Shown: positions 49,191 through 63,296 of the stretch, piece after piece
Numbering within the stretch: position 1 is the stretch's first letter
Layout of the letters: every line of letters begins with the position of its first letter
NCBI GenBank assembly: GCA_008973525.1
Contig: WACJ01000503.1
Coordinates: forward strand, 434,001-498,000
Source: Stenopsyche tienmushanensis
Lineage: Eukaryota > Arthropoda > Insecta > Trichoptera > Stenopsychidae
Direction: 5' to 3'
Length of the DNA: 64,000 bases
Position numbers and translations under genes: made by a program
Notes under the pieces: model-generated
Seen by the model: only the letters and a program-made list of their open reading frames with translations
What the model was told of the DNA's origin: nothing
The model's database searches: none

Positions 49191-52190
49191 AGCACACACA
49201 CAGTTCATGATTAATTTTAAGGATAAGGATTTTATTTGCTTATATATTATGGTGTTTTAAATTTGAGAATAAATTTTTGATCTTAAATCAATGATTATTC
49301 AAGGGATTTCATTTCAAAATTCATTATTAAAAAATGTTTTTTATCTGAAAGCAGGGTTATTTATTAGTGCGATTAATAGTGAGATACAAAAATAATTTTG
49401 ACTAAGGTGTAGTAATGATTAAATCGGAAATGCCCATTAACTTGTATATAGAACAACTTAAATATTAATAATAAATAGACTGTAGTATTAAAATATTAAT
49501 TTTAGTAAAACAAAGTATATATACATAGGATTTGGGGTTGTGTTAAATCGATTTCACGTCATTTTTATGTATTAGGGTGAAATATAATATATTGCAAATA
49601 TTTTCATATTAATTCCTATACACACACACAGGTAACCGAATAACAGCAAACACCAAATTGTTCTGATAATACAACGATGACATATACGGTGGAGATGTCA
49701 CCTTTCCTCCACGTAATGGTTGTGAACGTCATGGGTAAACAATTTATAGATCCTGAGTTGTCTACCCACCGGCAAACGGCACAAAGGCAATGAATCTTCC
49801 CAAATCTGACAACACACCCTTCTAGGCATCCATTTCAAATCCAGGATTATTATTTATTCATAGGTAACTACACTTCTGAATATAAAATGACGCTAAATAA
49901 TTTCGGAGCACATTAGGGAGCGCCAAAAATTAAATCAAGCCAATTAAACTGCACGTTTTTTAGCGTTCGGATCGCTGGAAGCTGTTTGCAACTGCGAATG
50001 TTACGATGTGATTTATGCCTGAATTTATGGCGGGGCGTTGGATCATAATTTAACATTTGGACAATGTAAGCAAAGATCTCATCGTTCTGAACCAATGCAC
50101 GACGTCATATTTACATGGACACATTACGTGGTTTTGCAATTAATATCTGACGATTCAATACTCAAATTTCCAAGCGCTGATGCAAATCATGCTGGATGAA
50201 AATATCAATAGTAACGAGCTAACTTGATGCGACATAAATGTTAAATTTTCTATTTTTTTTTTTAATTGTTAACATTTATTATTTTTGAAATTTCTCTTAC
50301 TTTAAGGCACTTAAGTGGATTGTATTTCACGGAAATTTCAAATTGTTCCAAAGTATGTACGATTTGTACCATACGTATGCCATTTCACTAATTTGCCAAC
50401 TATTATGTCACTCGAAGCAACTGATTCTGACAGTTCGTGATCGTTAACAATAATGAAGATATTATGGAACAAAGTGTTCAATAACCAAAGGCTTTACGTG
50501 GCTTCATACCATTATTAAATAATTGTTCTTAATTAAGCATTATTTCGTCCGTTGTAGGACAAACATTATTATAATATTCAATCTTCAAGTAGTTTTCAAA
50601 CACAATTATTTTTACACTTAATATTTTCACATTCGCTTATTTAAATATAACTTAACGCGGATATAACAGTACAATGTAGAAAATTACTTATAAATAAAAA
50701 AATAATTAAAACCTTGATTGAGTAACATCCAAATCTTTGGACGTATCGTCAAGATTTTGGACATGGAAGTATGACTAATGTATCTTCAATTTTAAATATT
50801 TAATTTACCCCGTCAAACACTTTATATTAGATAGTTAATTTACCCTTTAATGTTATATTTATGACATATCTACCATATGGACAATTTGTTTAAATCATTA
50901 GATAACTGATTTTCTGAGCTTCTTGGCTAGGTTAACGTGTTTGAAGAAGTAAACTACTTTCTAATAAAGGGTTTCTTCGAGTATTTTTTCCGAAAGGGTG
51001 ATTTAGGTTTAAGATCTACTTGATATTTAAAGTGCATCATATTATAAAAATATACTCTTATTTTCATCGTCTTTTTTAATAACAATTTATAATGAGAAAG
51101 GATGATTTGCTATATTTTTAGGCTTTCAAATGTAGTAGAACAGATAGAAATCTTTAATTAATTAAATAGTCATAAGGATGCGCGCATTATAACTAAAACT
51201 GGATCATATTGCATTTATAACGAAAAGTGGAGGCACCCGGTTCACTCCCCGCTCTGCGTATGCACTTTAAGATGTATGAACGCGTACGTGGGTCTATTCA
51301 CAATCGGATTGCTGAAGGCGAAAAAGATAATGGAGATAACCCGGTAGTGATAAAGAGATACGAGATGAATGTAACCTCGTCCTGTGAATGGATATTGCAG
51401 AGGCTCATAGTTATGCAGTGGACTGTTTGTGGCTGCACTATGATGATGATTTAATTTTAGAAAATATCTTAGTGTAATTCTCATAAATAGTCATTATACG
51501 ATCAACTTAAACATTTTCCTGTAAATATCAGCCGGAGTTGATATGAAAATAAAAACTATTTTACACGTTTCAGACCAAGTAGTTATAAAATTAATACACC
51601 AACCAGATTGTAATGGAATTATAAAAAAATAGAGTGGAACGTTTTGAAGCATTTAAAAATCTATGTAAACTTAGCATGTGTGATGCTTAAAAAAATATCG
51701 TTAATGTGTCTGCGATATTTTCTTAAGAAATTTAAGCAAAAATAAATAATCGGCTTAAAAGCAAATGAAAGCTTTAAAGCATTCACCGTTGGCCGAAATT
51801 CTATATAAAAGCATTAAACATCGAGAATTCTTTTCTTTTCATATTTTTTACACCTTTGAAAGCATGCATGGAACTCGAACTGTCTTCAGCAGGGCAACAA
51901 TACTTTTAAAGTTATTTTTTCAAAAGATTTATTAAAAACGTCGAATGTCTAGACGGCTTGCAAACGGAGCAAAAAATTGTTTTGCCTATTTTAAAGGGTT
52001 GATTTAATAGATGTCTAGTTAATTGATGGTAATTTAAAATTCCCATGCTGCTAAAGTGCGAGGGAATGCTTTAGCAGACAACGACGGAGGGTAGTGAATA
52101 AATCGTGGAAGCTTTTCATGGCTCTATTCTAAAATTAAGGTCCATAATTTTAACAGTCACACTACAGATATTAAAATAGTAATTCAGGTA
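49191..52190. other. AT-rich DNA with one mixed island
   Basis: A (CA)n run at about 49619-49631 precedes a less AT-rich stretch (49640-50110) with no open frame of note. Frames at 51227-51454 and 51242-51484 overlap on opposite strands and have no recognised domain. Confidence 0.5.
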
Positions 52191-55100
52191 CAAAGTTGCA
52201 TGTTGGCATCATGTCCGCAGCCAACGCCAGTTGCTGACAGTAATTGCTGCCTATTTACGGGATATTGTAACCGTAAATTATCCTCTGCGACTAACTGCCA
52301 CCACCGCTAATTATAATAACGGCACCTAAACCAATACAGCCTATTGCACCAAGGCCTACCCCCAAAAAATACTATTATTTCTATTGTGCCGAAAGCCTTT
52401 AATAATAAAACCCCCCCGAATATATATATATATAAAAAACACATTGCCTATGACGTTTTACTCGATTTTGAAATGGGGCATAAAAACAAATGTGCGATCA
52501 AAGCCGATAGAAGAGCTTATGAATATATACATGATCGCGTGTTTGCAATAAATTGCTATGTATTCATAAAATCGTAAATTTAGTTGATTCCGAAATTCGT
52601 CGATTTGGATGTGCATATCGGAAATACGCCGATACATTACTGATTCATCCCCAAAGACTTCTAATTGACGTTGTTATTGCGCCGGGGAAAAAATACGCTC
52701 GTGATTTTCAACGAGGGCAAAAACATCCCCCTTCGGGTATTTTTAAAGCCTGCGAAGTGTTTTATGGTTTCACAACAATTTGAGTGAATGGTATTGAATG
52801 CTTTTTATAAAACACTTAATAATTTATATTATTACAAATATCAACCAAAATATCGACCACTTTTACCACATCGCTATACGTCGTATTGGATGATTGCCCA
52901 TAGGCAATTTCGATATAATTAAATTTTATTTTCTTCCATCATATACCATCATTGATTATTTAATCAGAACACATGGCTTTAATCGTTTTAGTAGGTTTGG
53001 AGTTTCACTATTTATTGATAGCTATTTCAAGATACTCTTTGATAGCTATAGAACGTTTATTTGTGCTTTTAGTAAATTACGTTATACATTCCAAAAATTT
53101 TTCTATATACAATTTGAAGTAGAAGAATTTGTATTTTTGAAAACAATATTTGTATGGAAAATTTTAAGAAATCATTAATTATACACATGGTTACATTTCA
53201 ATTGATTTCTATACATCGAATACTTCAAAATTATACCATAAGACATTTAGGAAAGGTCACTAAATAAATTGGACAAAAATCTAATAACCATAAGTTGTAC
53301 ATATCATAAAGGTTATAACTGAGACGTCAACAATTAGATTTGAAATAGTTTTGAGGTTAAACTTTTTTAGATTTTTTTTAATAAATTAAGCTTAATTTAA
53401 ATTTAAAAAAATGTCTAAACCATTTCTTATCTAACTAATGATAGTGATGTGTAAAGAAGAATAGTGTATATGATTCAAATTTGCCTTTTATATTATTATA
53501 ATTCATTAACCAGGAAAACTAACTGTTTAAGTCTTAAAGAAGAAACACATAATCTCGATAATGGTTGTTAAAATCATTTTTTATATACATCATAATTACC
53601 ATATATCAATCGCAGGTTACAGCAATATAGAATATAGAATTTTTTTTCAATTGAATAGCTTAAGTATTGTCAACATAATATTATTTAGAAAAGTGTAGAA
53701 AATTTTATTACGACGAACTTTATAAATCTACATGATTGTTTTTTATTAGGATGACGACAGATTCAGATGGAATTTCTTAAGATATTTATTTAAAATTTCA
53801 TAAAAGTTATTAATTTTCTATTAATTTGTGTAAACATGGATTTTTTTCAGCGTATTTATTTATTTTGGGTACGAAATTCAAGAAATGTAATGATATGCAA
53901 ATACCACTGATTGGATTGAATTATTCTCATAAAATAAATAGGGCATTGGTCAACAAGCTCTCGAGAGACCTACATTGTACTGTAAGAGATCTGAGTGTTC
54001 AACAATAACCCTTGAAATATTTCAGCATTTTAATTTAATTAAAGTGCTTCAACAAACATAAACGAGAAATTGCTCTTTGTCAGAATGTTCTTAATTAAAG
54101 ATAAAAAAATATACTAGCAGAAAAGAACCGAATTTATTTTTAATATCATCTACATATTTCCAATAAACAAGCTTAACTCTAAAATAATTAAATACAGTTT
54201 AATACGCTATCTCACTAACGAATGCATTTATTAAAGCTTATTAGCAAAATTAGCCCACTGTAGTAGTAGTTAAACCTTGAAATGTTATTTTGAAGCATGA
54301 AATTTGGCAAGAGATTAGCACTATTCGGGAAATGGTCGTCCAAATGATAATAACAGTACGTTAAAGCTTTCCTTGGGAAATTTCACCAGAAAAACATGTA
54401 TTTAGATATTATAAAAGCTAATTTTTAACATAAGGAGATATAATTGTGCTAAATTATGCTAAATTTATGATAACCAATTATCCGATTAACATAAAGCTTA
54501 ACTCCCATTATGCATTATAGTATAACAATTATGTTGATTTCTAGCTATGATATCTGTCATATACAATCTTCAGTTAATGGAGTATGTTCATTTATCCTGA
54601 AAAATAAATTCATTTGAATTTTTAAATACAAATTTAGTTTTGATGAACATCAAACATCACTATATTCACGTTCTAACAATAGAGTGTATTCCATATTGAC
54701 TTATCGTTTAATAGCAATAAGATATTCAGCAGATGGCCATAGGCTGCCATATTATATTAATGTACCATCCGTAGGCAATCGATTATATAAACCTTCATTA
54801 TATATATTACATATGCAAAGTCTTACAGACAATAGACAGAACTTGACGAACATCTGTATTATTCTATATGACATTGTTCTGTTAAATTACTATTAAACTG
54901 TTTTTTTAGAATTTAACTTATACATATTAAAATACAACCAAAAGTTGATTTTAAGGATTTATTTTTAGATTGCTATTATAAAAGATCGGATTTAAATCTA
55001 GTTTAAATCGGGCAGGACAATATTTTAATGGTCAATTCGCAACTGTCATGAAAATATCATTTAAAAAAAGGATAAATCCTTTGTATGAAATTATTCACTC

Positions 55101-56249
55101 CTATGGTATTAATTTACCAAGTAGAACGAGGTCAGAGATTTTTGAAGCATTTAATAATTATTCCCTGAAAAATGATTTTCAATATATAATATTTAATACA
55201 AGGGTCCAGTTAGTAGTTAGCTGTTTAGTGATTCGTGAGCCCAAAAAGGTTTCCGACCATTGTCGTATGAGATTACTTAAAACTGATTATGAATATGGTA
55301 TCTTAGAAGAAGAATAAAATATATTCATTCAAATATCAATTAATTCGTATCGTTTATAAGCATCGTATCTTTCCTTGAAATAAGTGCTTCTATAAGTTCT
55401 GATGACAATTATATCAACTGTTTATCTTAAGCTTCATCTTAATAATCAATTAGTTGTAAACTACAAAACACCGCTAATGAAATAAAGCCGTTAGAAACTT
55501 TATCCAAATTAACATTTTCTTGGTTAAGTTTAAAAAAATATATTAGTTATTCTTAATTGCTATCGTTCAGATTTAGAAAGAAACTCGCATTAGCTATCGT
55601 TTACACTTCAATTAATGAGATGTTTGTAGTTCATTACTGATGTGATTCAATGTTGGTTGACAAACATTCAAACCAGATTGCTATAGCTTCATCCTTAATG
55701 TCATATTAACACATTGCTTGCGGGAACAGAGAATCACCATCGTTCGTCGCCATTCACAGAATGCGGAAGAAGGTAGAATTTTTTTTGTGAATACTATATG
55801 TTAAATGTTGAAATTTTAGTATAATATCAGTTATATTTTAGTTTTGAAAATAGCTTACAACATTTTTTCATTAAATATGTTAACTACATATCAGTCTCGT
55901 TATTTATAAGCCACACCTCGTTATTTGTTACTTATGACTTATATTAACAATTATTAATTAAGCTACTTATGTTAATTCAAAATGGTTTCGTGACATTTTT
56001 AAAATTGTGTTAATTATAATTAATTCATTAATTAGCTATTTTTTTCTAAAACTACGCGTGATAGCAAAAAATTAGATAGAGTTTTATTAATGGTGCGTGC
56101 TTTACTAATCGAAGTCTATATTAATGCCAACCTGTGCTATATATTCCAGTATTAGGGTTCGTTTAAAACATGATTAAAATAAATTAAATGTCGCAGAAAA
56201 AACATTAAAGGAATAATTGTAGTAATTCCACAAAGTTAATGGAAGATGT
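52191..56249. other. AT-rich DNA with no supported gene
   Basis: About 52190-52350 and 52560-52790 are less AT-rich. Frames at 52344-52577, 52553-52783, 52894-53178, 54684-54896 and 55048-55317 have no recognisable domain. A short (AT)n run lies near 52421-52433. Confidence 0.5.
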
Positions 56250-57705
56250 TTCATATTTAATATCGGGCGTGTCGTTTATTTAAAGTGGGAGTGGGTCGGC
56301 CACCCGGCGGACGCTGAAAGAGTTATTGCCATGAATAATGAGAGGAGCGATGTCAATTAGCGTTGTGATTGATGGGAAAACCTCCCGGGTGAGAGGTTGG
56401 CGGATCGAATCCAGCTTCCCGGATACGAAATAATGCCCAACTCGCACGGGCATTCAAAAGGCATTACCACTGCCTAAATCCATTATGACCGTTCAAATGC
56501 GAATACCTATAAATTTATACGTTTTCATAAAATTTCACTTAATTACGGCGGCGTGACGTAAAAGCTCCCGATGTGCGAATACATGCGGAAAACGGAACAA
56601 AAATATATTTCCTGTATTATGAGCTTAAAACACATATATGTGCCTGTGCGCTAAACTGCGAGTTCTTGTTATTTATGTCGTGTACATGATTACTCTTTGT
56701 TGCCTACGCGCTCATCAATTCCCGCAAACATTCAAATATTCAATTATACATGAAAATTCTGCGAATGAAAGCGCACATTTACTGAATTTCCTTCTCGAAG
56801 GATAACCCTTTTAATTCGAGTCCAAAAATACAATTTATTTCCTGGAACACCGACGAATCTGGACGATATGAGTGTTTATGAGGCTAAAATATTAACTCGC
56901 AAGCAACTCCATTATACATAACAAAGCGGAAACAAAGAAGGCGCAATATTGATTAATTTCATCGAAAGGTTGAAACTAATCAGATTCCCATATAACGTAA
57001 AACTCACAAGGAATACATGAAAACTAAATGTTCAAATTCAGACTGTGGAAAATAATTTGTAAAAAATAATATCAATCCAATTTAATCTTGATTTTCTGGA
57101 TCTGAAAAAAATACTGCGATGATTGATGAAATTGGGCAGGGTCGCCAAAAAATTACTGATTTGTAACAATCGTTAAAAATTCGCCAACACTCAAACATTT
57201 TCTCTAACTTAAATTCTTGTTCAATTTATCTTACACAAATTTAATAACATGAAGATGGAAAACTAATATAAATAATAAAAATATAATATAACCCATCGAT
57301 TTACAAAAGGCGTGGTTTCTTTATAAAGTGCTTATTATTTTGTAATAAAAATTATTTAGAGTATAAAGGGCTGCTTTATAGTATGCTTTCTTCATAGTAT
57401 CAATGTGACTGATAAAATTCCTTTCTGCTGAGACACGAACTAAAACTCGCAAAATTCCCGATTTCCCGACAAATTATTTATTTCCGTTGCTGCAGATGTA
57501 TACTTACATACTATAATACTTTAATGAGATTTGTAATTATATTACAAAGGAATACCAAAAATATTAAAGCCCGTATTTATTATATTTCATATCGATATTC
57601 CCATTATTAGAGTCGATGTGTAGTAAATACATCACCGGTAGTGAATGTTTAATATAACAATTTGAAAAACATAACGTACATTCTGTATATATGAATATAT
57701 AGATT
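56250..57705. other. mixed-composition island followed by AT-rich DNA
   Basis: About 56250-56900 is distinctly less AT-rich, with stops in every frame. It may be conserved non-coding DNA. GGATCGAATCC near 56402 resembles a tRNA box B but has no convincing box A or tRNA fold. After 56950 the sequence is plain A/T. Confidence 0.45.
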
Positions 57706-57762
57706 AGACAGTTACTGCCCCTAGGGGTCGCCTAAGCTCGCTAATTAGTAGTTACGCCACTG
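57706..57762. repeat. possible terminus of a DNA transposon
   Basis: The block ends in TAGTTACGCCACTG, whose reverse (CAGTGGCGTAACTA) looks like the outer end of many hAT-type and similar elements. It contains the palindrome CCCCTAGGGG (57718-57727). No second terminus was found. Confidence 0.3.
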
Positions 57763-58881
57763 TTTCCAAGCGTCCAGATTTCGGCGGGAATTTCTCGATT
57801 TAGTAGCCTTCATCGTGCTGGTGAGGTGTACGATTTCTGTTTGATAAAAATTTCAATACCGACTTTTTCGAGTACTGAAGCATATCTATTGAAATATTTT
57901 AATTTTAACTAAAAATGAGTCAGCTCGATAAATAGCATAGGAAAAGACAAGAAAAATGTATGCAAATTCTTTGAAAATAATTCTTAGAATTTATAATCTC
58001 AAAATAAATATTTATTCCAATTATGAAAAAAACTAAATTATTCTTTAAGGAAACATTTATTCATTTATTGGGTTTGTCTCACAATCCCAAATGATTTTTA
58101 TCATTTAACAGCGTGTATATGCAATTTATTGCAGAATTGGAATAAAATGAAATTGATATATGTAATTGTATCATTCATAGCAGAATAGGATTTCCGAAAC
58201 TGCAATGCATTTTTGTATGAACTTTTGAAAAAAACTTGTCACAAATAATGCTCAATGTTAAAAATATCAAAATTATATTATACCTAACGGACCCCATTTA
58301 AAAAATAAGGAATAATTGTATAGATCTGATAGTTTGGATCGGTCAAAATTCGTAGAATCGCTTACTTTGTTCTAGGTTAATGTAAATATTATCTTAAAAT
58401 GATTTTTAATAATTTAAACGATGAGTTTTATTTGTGGATATATTTAAATTTTCCTATAAATACGAGCTTTAATGTTTTATTAAGACAAACGCCCACTAAA
58501 TGCATCGCCTGTAACGCCTCAACGCCAACAATTTAAGACAATATACAAAATGCTATTATGAGGTTGCAAAACTAATTCTTATTCTCCATATTTATCTTTT
58601 TAAATGTATGCAATTTAAATATGAATATTTAAAAAATGCAATATCATTTAAATCGATTGCTTGAATGCTAAATAAACATATTCGATATAGTCTTGAATAA
58701 TACTTTAAAGCATGACATATACTTGGGTGAAAATATATGAAAATATTGAGAAAATATTTGAAGAAATTTCAAAATATAATATATTTTTATTGGAGTATAT
58801 CTTAGGAATAATTGAATTTGGATGCTAAATGGAGGCTTGAAAAGTTATATTCTATTCCTAAATCAGATGCGATTGGATGTG
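57763..58881. other. AT-rich DNA with no supported gene
   Basis: No gene or repeat family is recognised. Confidence 0.5.
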
Positions 58882-59010
58882 GATATAACATATTCACTCA
58901 ATAAATTCATAGAAATTTTTGAAAATTGCAATTAAACGACCCCAAATGAAGAAAAAAAAGCTTAACATGAAAAAAAAATCATACAAATTTATTGAGTGAT
59001 GTGTTATATT
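58882..59010. repeat. imperfect inverted repeat, possible MITE
   Basis: The left arm contains ATATAACATATTCACTCAAT and the right arm, inverted, ATATAACACATCACTCAAT, followed in both by AAATT and a T run. The arms are about 35 bases with a few mismatches, around a core of about 50 bases. No target duplication could be fixed. Confidence 0.45.
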
Positions 59011-59829
59011 ATAATATATTTTTGACACAACAATGAATTTAATTTTGAAACAGTCGAATGAACGACACTTATTGATAGAAGACGAATGAAAATGAAAGGT
59101 TTTCTATTGATAAATTCAATTAAATCATGAATCAAATCAGTCTCACGGAATAGGTCATGTTCTCGAAGTGAAAATAGAGTATGGCGGAAATATTTCATTA
59201 CTTAAGGGAGCAAAGGTAGGCTTTCAAAGAAAGCCTACATTAGGAATATATACAAAATGGATTTTATAATGAAACAGACAGGCCTTGGTGTGTGGGAAGC
59301 TGTGTATGTATTCTCGAGGAATACAAATCAGGCGGAAACTATGAACCGTGAACTTTATGAACACCGTTTAAAGTTTCAGCGTCATACATTGTGACATTCT
59401 GAATGTTTGTAGTCAGATGCTTCCAGGATATTGCATTTTCTCATCAGACTTTGCCTTCACTATTAATAGGTTTTCTTGAAAACCTTGTCATATTTTATAT
59501 TATCCGAGGATTTTTTTTTCAAATGAATAATAAATCAAAATGTTCTTCTTGTACATCATTTGCTGCTATTAGAAAAAAATACATATATTTGAATATATGC
59601 TGTATTTTGCTTGCTTAACCACAAAATATTAACGACGGAAATTTACTAAACGATTTACGATTTTTGTAACTGGTAAATTGGCCAGGATTTGGTTTTGTAA
59701 ATACAGCTGCGCAGCGCAATAATCAGCGCAGTAAGATTTTTATGAAGAAACTGAAGGTTTATATCATAGAACAAACCCAGAACATTAAAGATGAATCAAA
59801 TTTTTTTTTGGTGATAAACGAATTGGATT
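59011..59829. other. AT-rich DNA with a perfect small hairpin
   Basis: GTAGGCTTTC and GAAAGCCTAC pair perfectly across AAA at 59216-59238. A 71-codon plus frame at 59403-59618 has no recognised domain. The 59690-59810 portion may be the eroded end of a Mutator-like element. Confidence 0.45.
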
Positions 59830-60000
59830 CTTTAAACGCGTTTTTCTCAAAACTGCATTTTTCCATTCGGTTACCACGATATCTCGAAATTTATTAAACG
59901 AAGCTACCAAAAATTTCTCTTTCAATATTTTTTAACAATCCTAACATAAAAAACTAGTTTATACTTTACATAATAAAATTCCATTTAATTGTTAATTTCA
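59830..60000 (+). mobile_element. second copy of the Mutator-like element tail
   Basis: CTTTAAACGCGTTTTTCTC at 59830-59848 is identical to 8042-8060, and the next 17 bases are also similar. No recognisable transposase precedes it. Limits are uncertain. Confidence 0.45.
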
Positions 60001-61389
60001 TATAAGGCAAAATGTCCGCAATCGTGGCAAGCGAAAAAGACATTTTTCGATTATGGGTGTCTAAGTTGCCTTATATTGAGCAATGAGATTTGATTTCAAA
60101 CTGAAAAAATATAAGATATGCTTAAAATATTAATAAATACGTGGTTAAAATTTCGCATTTGTATGTTCATTCAGTTTGCCAAAAAAAACCCCCCAAGAAA
60201 TGCGTTAAAAAAGTGCAGTCACACGTGATGACCCTCTTAAAGAGCATGTTCACGTTTAAAAAGCATTTTGAATTAACTAATTTACTTAATTATACACGCA
60301 TCTTTGTAAATTCAAGAATACAAAGGTTTCATATTTTGAAGAGCCACATTTTCAATTTAAATACCATAAATATATATATATATATAGGGTTTATTTCCAA
60401 ATATACCCCACAATTCTCCACTCCACTCTAAAAACTCCACAATTAAACACGTTTCAGTACTTCTATTAAAGTATGAATAACGCATGAATTAACTGAAATA
60501 TTAATTATATTTCATACATCTTTTTTAGGATTTTGCTCTTGTTGCTGCTATTTTTGATTAAATGGTTGGATTTTAGAGCGAGTTAAAATACGACCAACTA
60601 TTTGTATGTGCATCCCGGCCTGAAAAAGGTAAAGCTAATTGCTTTGTTGGTCTTCAAACATCAAGAACACACAGCGGAAACAAAAAGATTTGATAGTGTA
60701 AGTCTTTACCTTTTGGCTTAACAATTATTTTCGCAAGAATAAACAAATAAGCCGGTGGCTCCGGCAAGTTCCGGGTGAAACGACAACAACGACTATATTT
60801 GCTGTTCCTCCTTTCGGCTATGTCTTTTGTTGTTCACATCGGGATTATTCCCGGTCTCGGCACATTTGAATTTATTATTTATACCTAGGCAATCACCAAG
60901 AGATTTAACTCGTAATGGCATTATCAAGTGCGCGCGATAATCCACAAAGAGATTTCCGGATAATGTCTAAATGAAGTTACCTTTTTAGTCGGAGGCTCTT
61001 TGTGCTCGCTGCTGTTTTTTTTATTGCTAGATGAAATATGCTTTAACTGCTTTATATCAGTTTAATTTTATGTTTCCATAATTCGAGACCGAGCTGGCTT
61101 TGCGTGCTTCGTAAGAATCGTTAAAGATATGTCCAAGGCCGCTTTAGGGGATCATAAACCCTATCGATAATAGACGCCTCAAGGTTGCCCTGTATTAATG
61201 ATCGATATTTCAATATTCATTTCTAGCTAAGGGTTGTATAATATTATTTCTTAATTTGCTGTTAGGGGCTATAAAAATTGAATGACTTTGCTTGAACCGA
61301 TTGAAAGATTATCAGCATTGCTGAAAATCTTTGGAATCCCAAAACTAATAATTTTGGAATTGCATCTTTTATCGTAATTAGAAACTATG
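60001..61389. other. AT-rich DNA with one mixed island
   Basis: About 60590-61160 is less AT-rich and includes the short hairpin GCCGGTGGCTCCGGC near 60752. A 96-codon frame at 60141-60431 has no recognised domain and runs through an (AT)n tract. No gene is supported. Confidence 0.5.
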
Positions 61390-61690
61390 GATGATTAATA
61401 CAACAATTTTTTTTTTGGAAAAAATTGACTTTGTTCATCAAAATCTCCAAAGTTTACTTCAATCGTGATACATTAATTTAGTCTTTTTAACGTTTTGATA
61501 CTTTTTTTGTAGAACGATTTATCTTTAGCCTCAAATTCAATTTCAGCAACCACTTCTTTATTGGACCCAAATATCTTTCCTTGGAGCATTATTTTTAGGT
61601 CTGCAAACAGGTAGTAGTCACTTGGAGCCACATTTGGAAAATACAGTGGATGGGAAAGCATTCAAAGTGCAATTTTATTATACATTATAT
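61390..61690 (-). pseudogene. mariner transposase C-terminal relic
   Basis: On the minus strand, LSHPLYFPNVAPSDYYLFAD, then LQGKIFGSNKEVVAEIE, EAKDKSFYKKSIKTL and RLN are the C-terminal end of a mariner transposase. The family norm is HPPYSPDLAPSDYHLF, and the final catalytic aspartate (APSD) is present. A TAA stop follows RLN, where the family has a tryptophan-asparagine-x-cysteine block. The same frame then continues with CITIE, so the stop is premature. The N-terminal two thirds are absent. Sequence details differ from the relics at 25800 and 63207, so it is likely a third insertion. Confidence 0.85.
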
Positions 61691-63206
61691 CTTTAATATG
61701 ATTGAGGACTATTTCTAACTAATATTGATCTCGTCTTTAATTAAAGTTCAATAAGATCTATCGAAAAATATTGAGATCCCGGTTTCAAATAATGATTTTA
61801 ATCCAATAAAATGTTTTATAGACTGATTTTGATGAAGTTTTTCTCATTTAAGCTATTATAAACGGCATCAAAGGGGTGCTTTTTCTGGCGCTATGGACCG
61901 GCAAAAGTTGTAATTGGCTGCCACTACAAATTAATTTAGAGTTCACCTATAGTGCACGCCAACTATCAATCTAAATTTTGTTGGTTTGGAAAACTAACAG
62001 CGCCTGCGGTTTTTAGTTTTTCTAGAAAAAATGCATTTTCATACATATTTAAAACGGGAATAAACGAGTAACATTGTGCTTTTCATTGCTATAATTTAAT
62101 CGGAAAATATGGTGTATCATGGAAAATGGGCATAAGTAATAGTGATTTTTAAATTAAATAATACAATAAATTAATTGGCATCATTTCAATATGTTAAAAT
62201 ACAAGTATTAGAGCAATTTGTTATATTTTGACGAGAATTGAAGCCCTTACAAAAACTTATTGTATGCGGCACTGGCATCCTGCACGTAAGCTCAAAAACT
62301 TCTCCATAATTAAGATGTAAGACCTTAACTGTATATCCTACTTATAGAAGCCATGAGAAAGTGTTTGATCAATGTATTTTACTGGTATAAGCAGCTGCAA
62401 GAAATTGAGAATTAATATCAAAGTGTGGCAGAGAAATACTGTAAAATATAAGGCATGATCGTGAATGGCAAGCAAATGCCATACTTCTATAGTGAAGACT
62501 ATCGGTCTTGTAACTTTAATATTTGTGAATGTTGTTGGTAATATAACTAGACATAAAATAACCTAAGGAATTTTTAAAAATACATTCCAATATAATCTGT
62601 ATACTTCAACTACAGTATTTATTTTAAAGTCTTAATCTCAATTAAAGAATTATTTTTCTAATTACTTGTCAAATCAGGTAAATACATAGCATTTTTGAAA
62701 ACGTCTACGTATAAAATAATCATATAAAACTACATAGGAAGCTATATTTTTAAAACAAATATCAACCTGAGTTTTATCTGATTTTTAAAACAAATTTCCT
62801 TGTCTTTTTTCTTTGATGACCTCTTATTAAAATGAATACTTTGATTGCCAACTACGAAATAACTTGTAGTTTGCACTCTTAGTTAAGACGTCAACCTATG
62901 ACTTATCTCGTAGTTTGTTTATTAATAAATGAACAGAAGATACAATCATGAAGAATATCAATTATGAGATAGTTCGTAAGATTTTTTCTTTAAAAAAACA
63001 CATTCTCTATAATATTAAAAACTACTGCGGCAGTCAACGTCTAAAATGTATTCTATCATTATCGTAGTCGTCAGTATAAAATCTAAATTCAAAACCCAGT
63101 TTTCCAGTCCAGTCTTTTCCAGAAAATTTTCAACCACGAGTTTTTATATGCCGAGAGTTAGGGGAGGGGGATACTAGTTCATATTTTTTTTTATGTTTGA
63201 CCCAAT
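61691..63206. other. AT-rich DNA with no supported gene
   Basis: No gene is supported. An isolated ATAGTTCGTAAGATTTTTT at about 62971 resembles the arm of the inverted repeat at 38811. Confidence 0.5.
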
Positions 63207-63296
63207 TATTAGGGGGACCCATAAGTAATCAATTATTTCGAATTAAAACGAAAAAAATGTTACGATTTTATTTTAATTTTTCAATCTGTTGCATAC

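Noticed and set aside
56402..56413. tRNA gene suggested by GGATCGAATCC
   Set aside because: No matching box A at proper spacing and no cloverleaf could be drawn.
59216..59238. Transcription terminator hairpin
   Set aside because: Intrinsic terminators of this type are bacterial, there is no T run after the stem, and the window is eukaryotic in character.
60369..60386. AT microsatellite as a notable repeat
   Set aside because: Short AT runs are expected in DNA this AT-rich.
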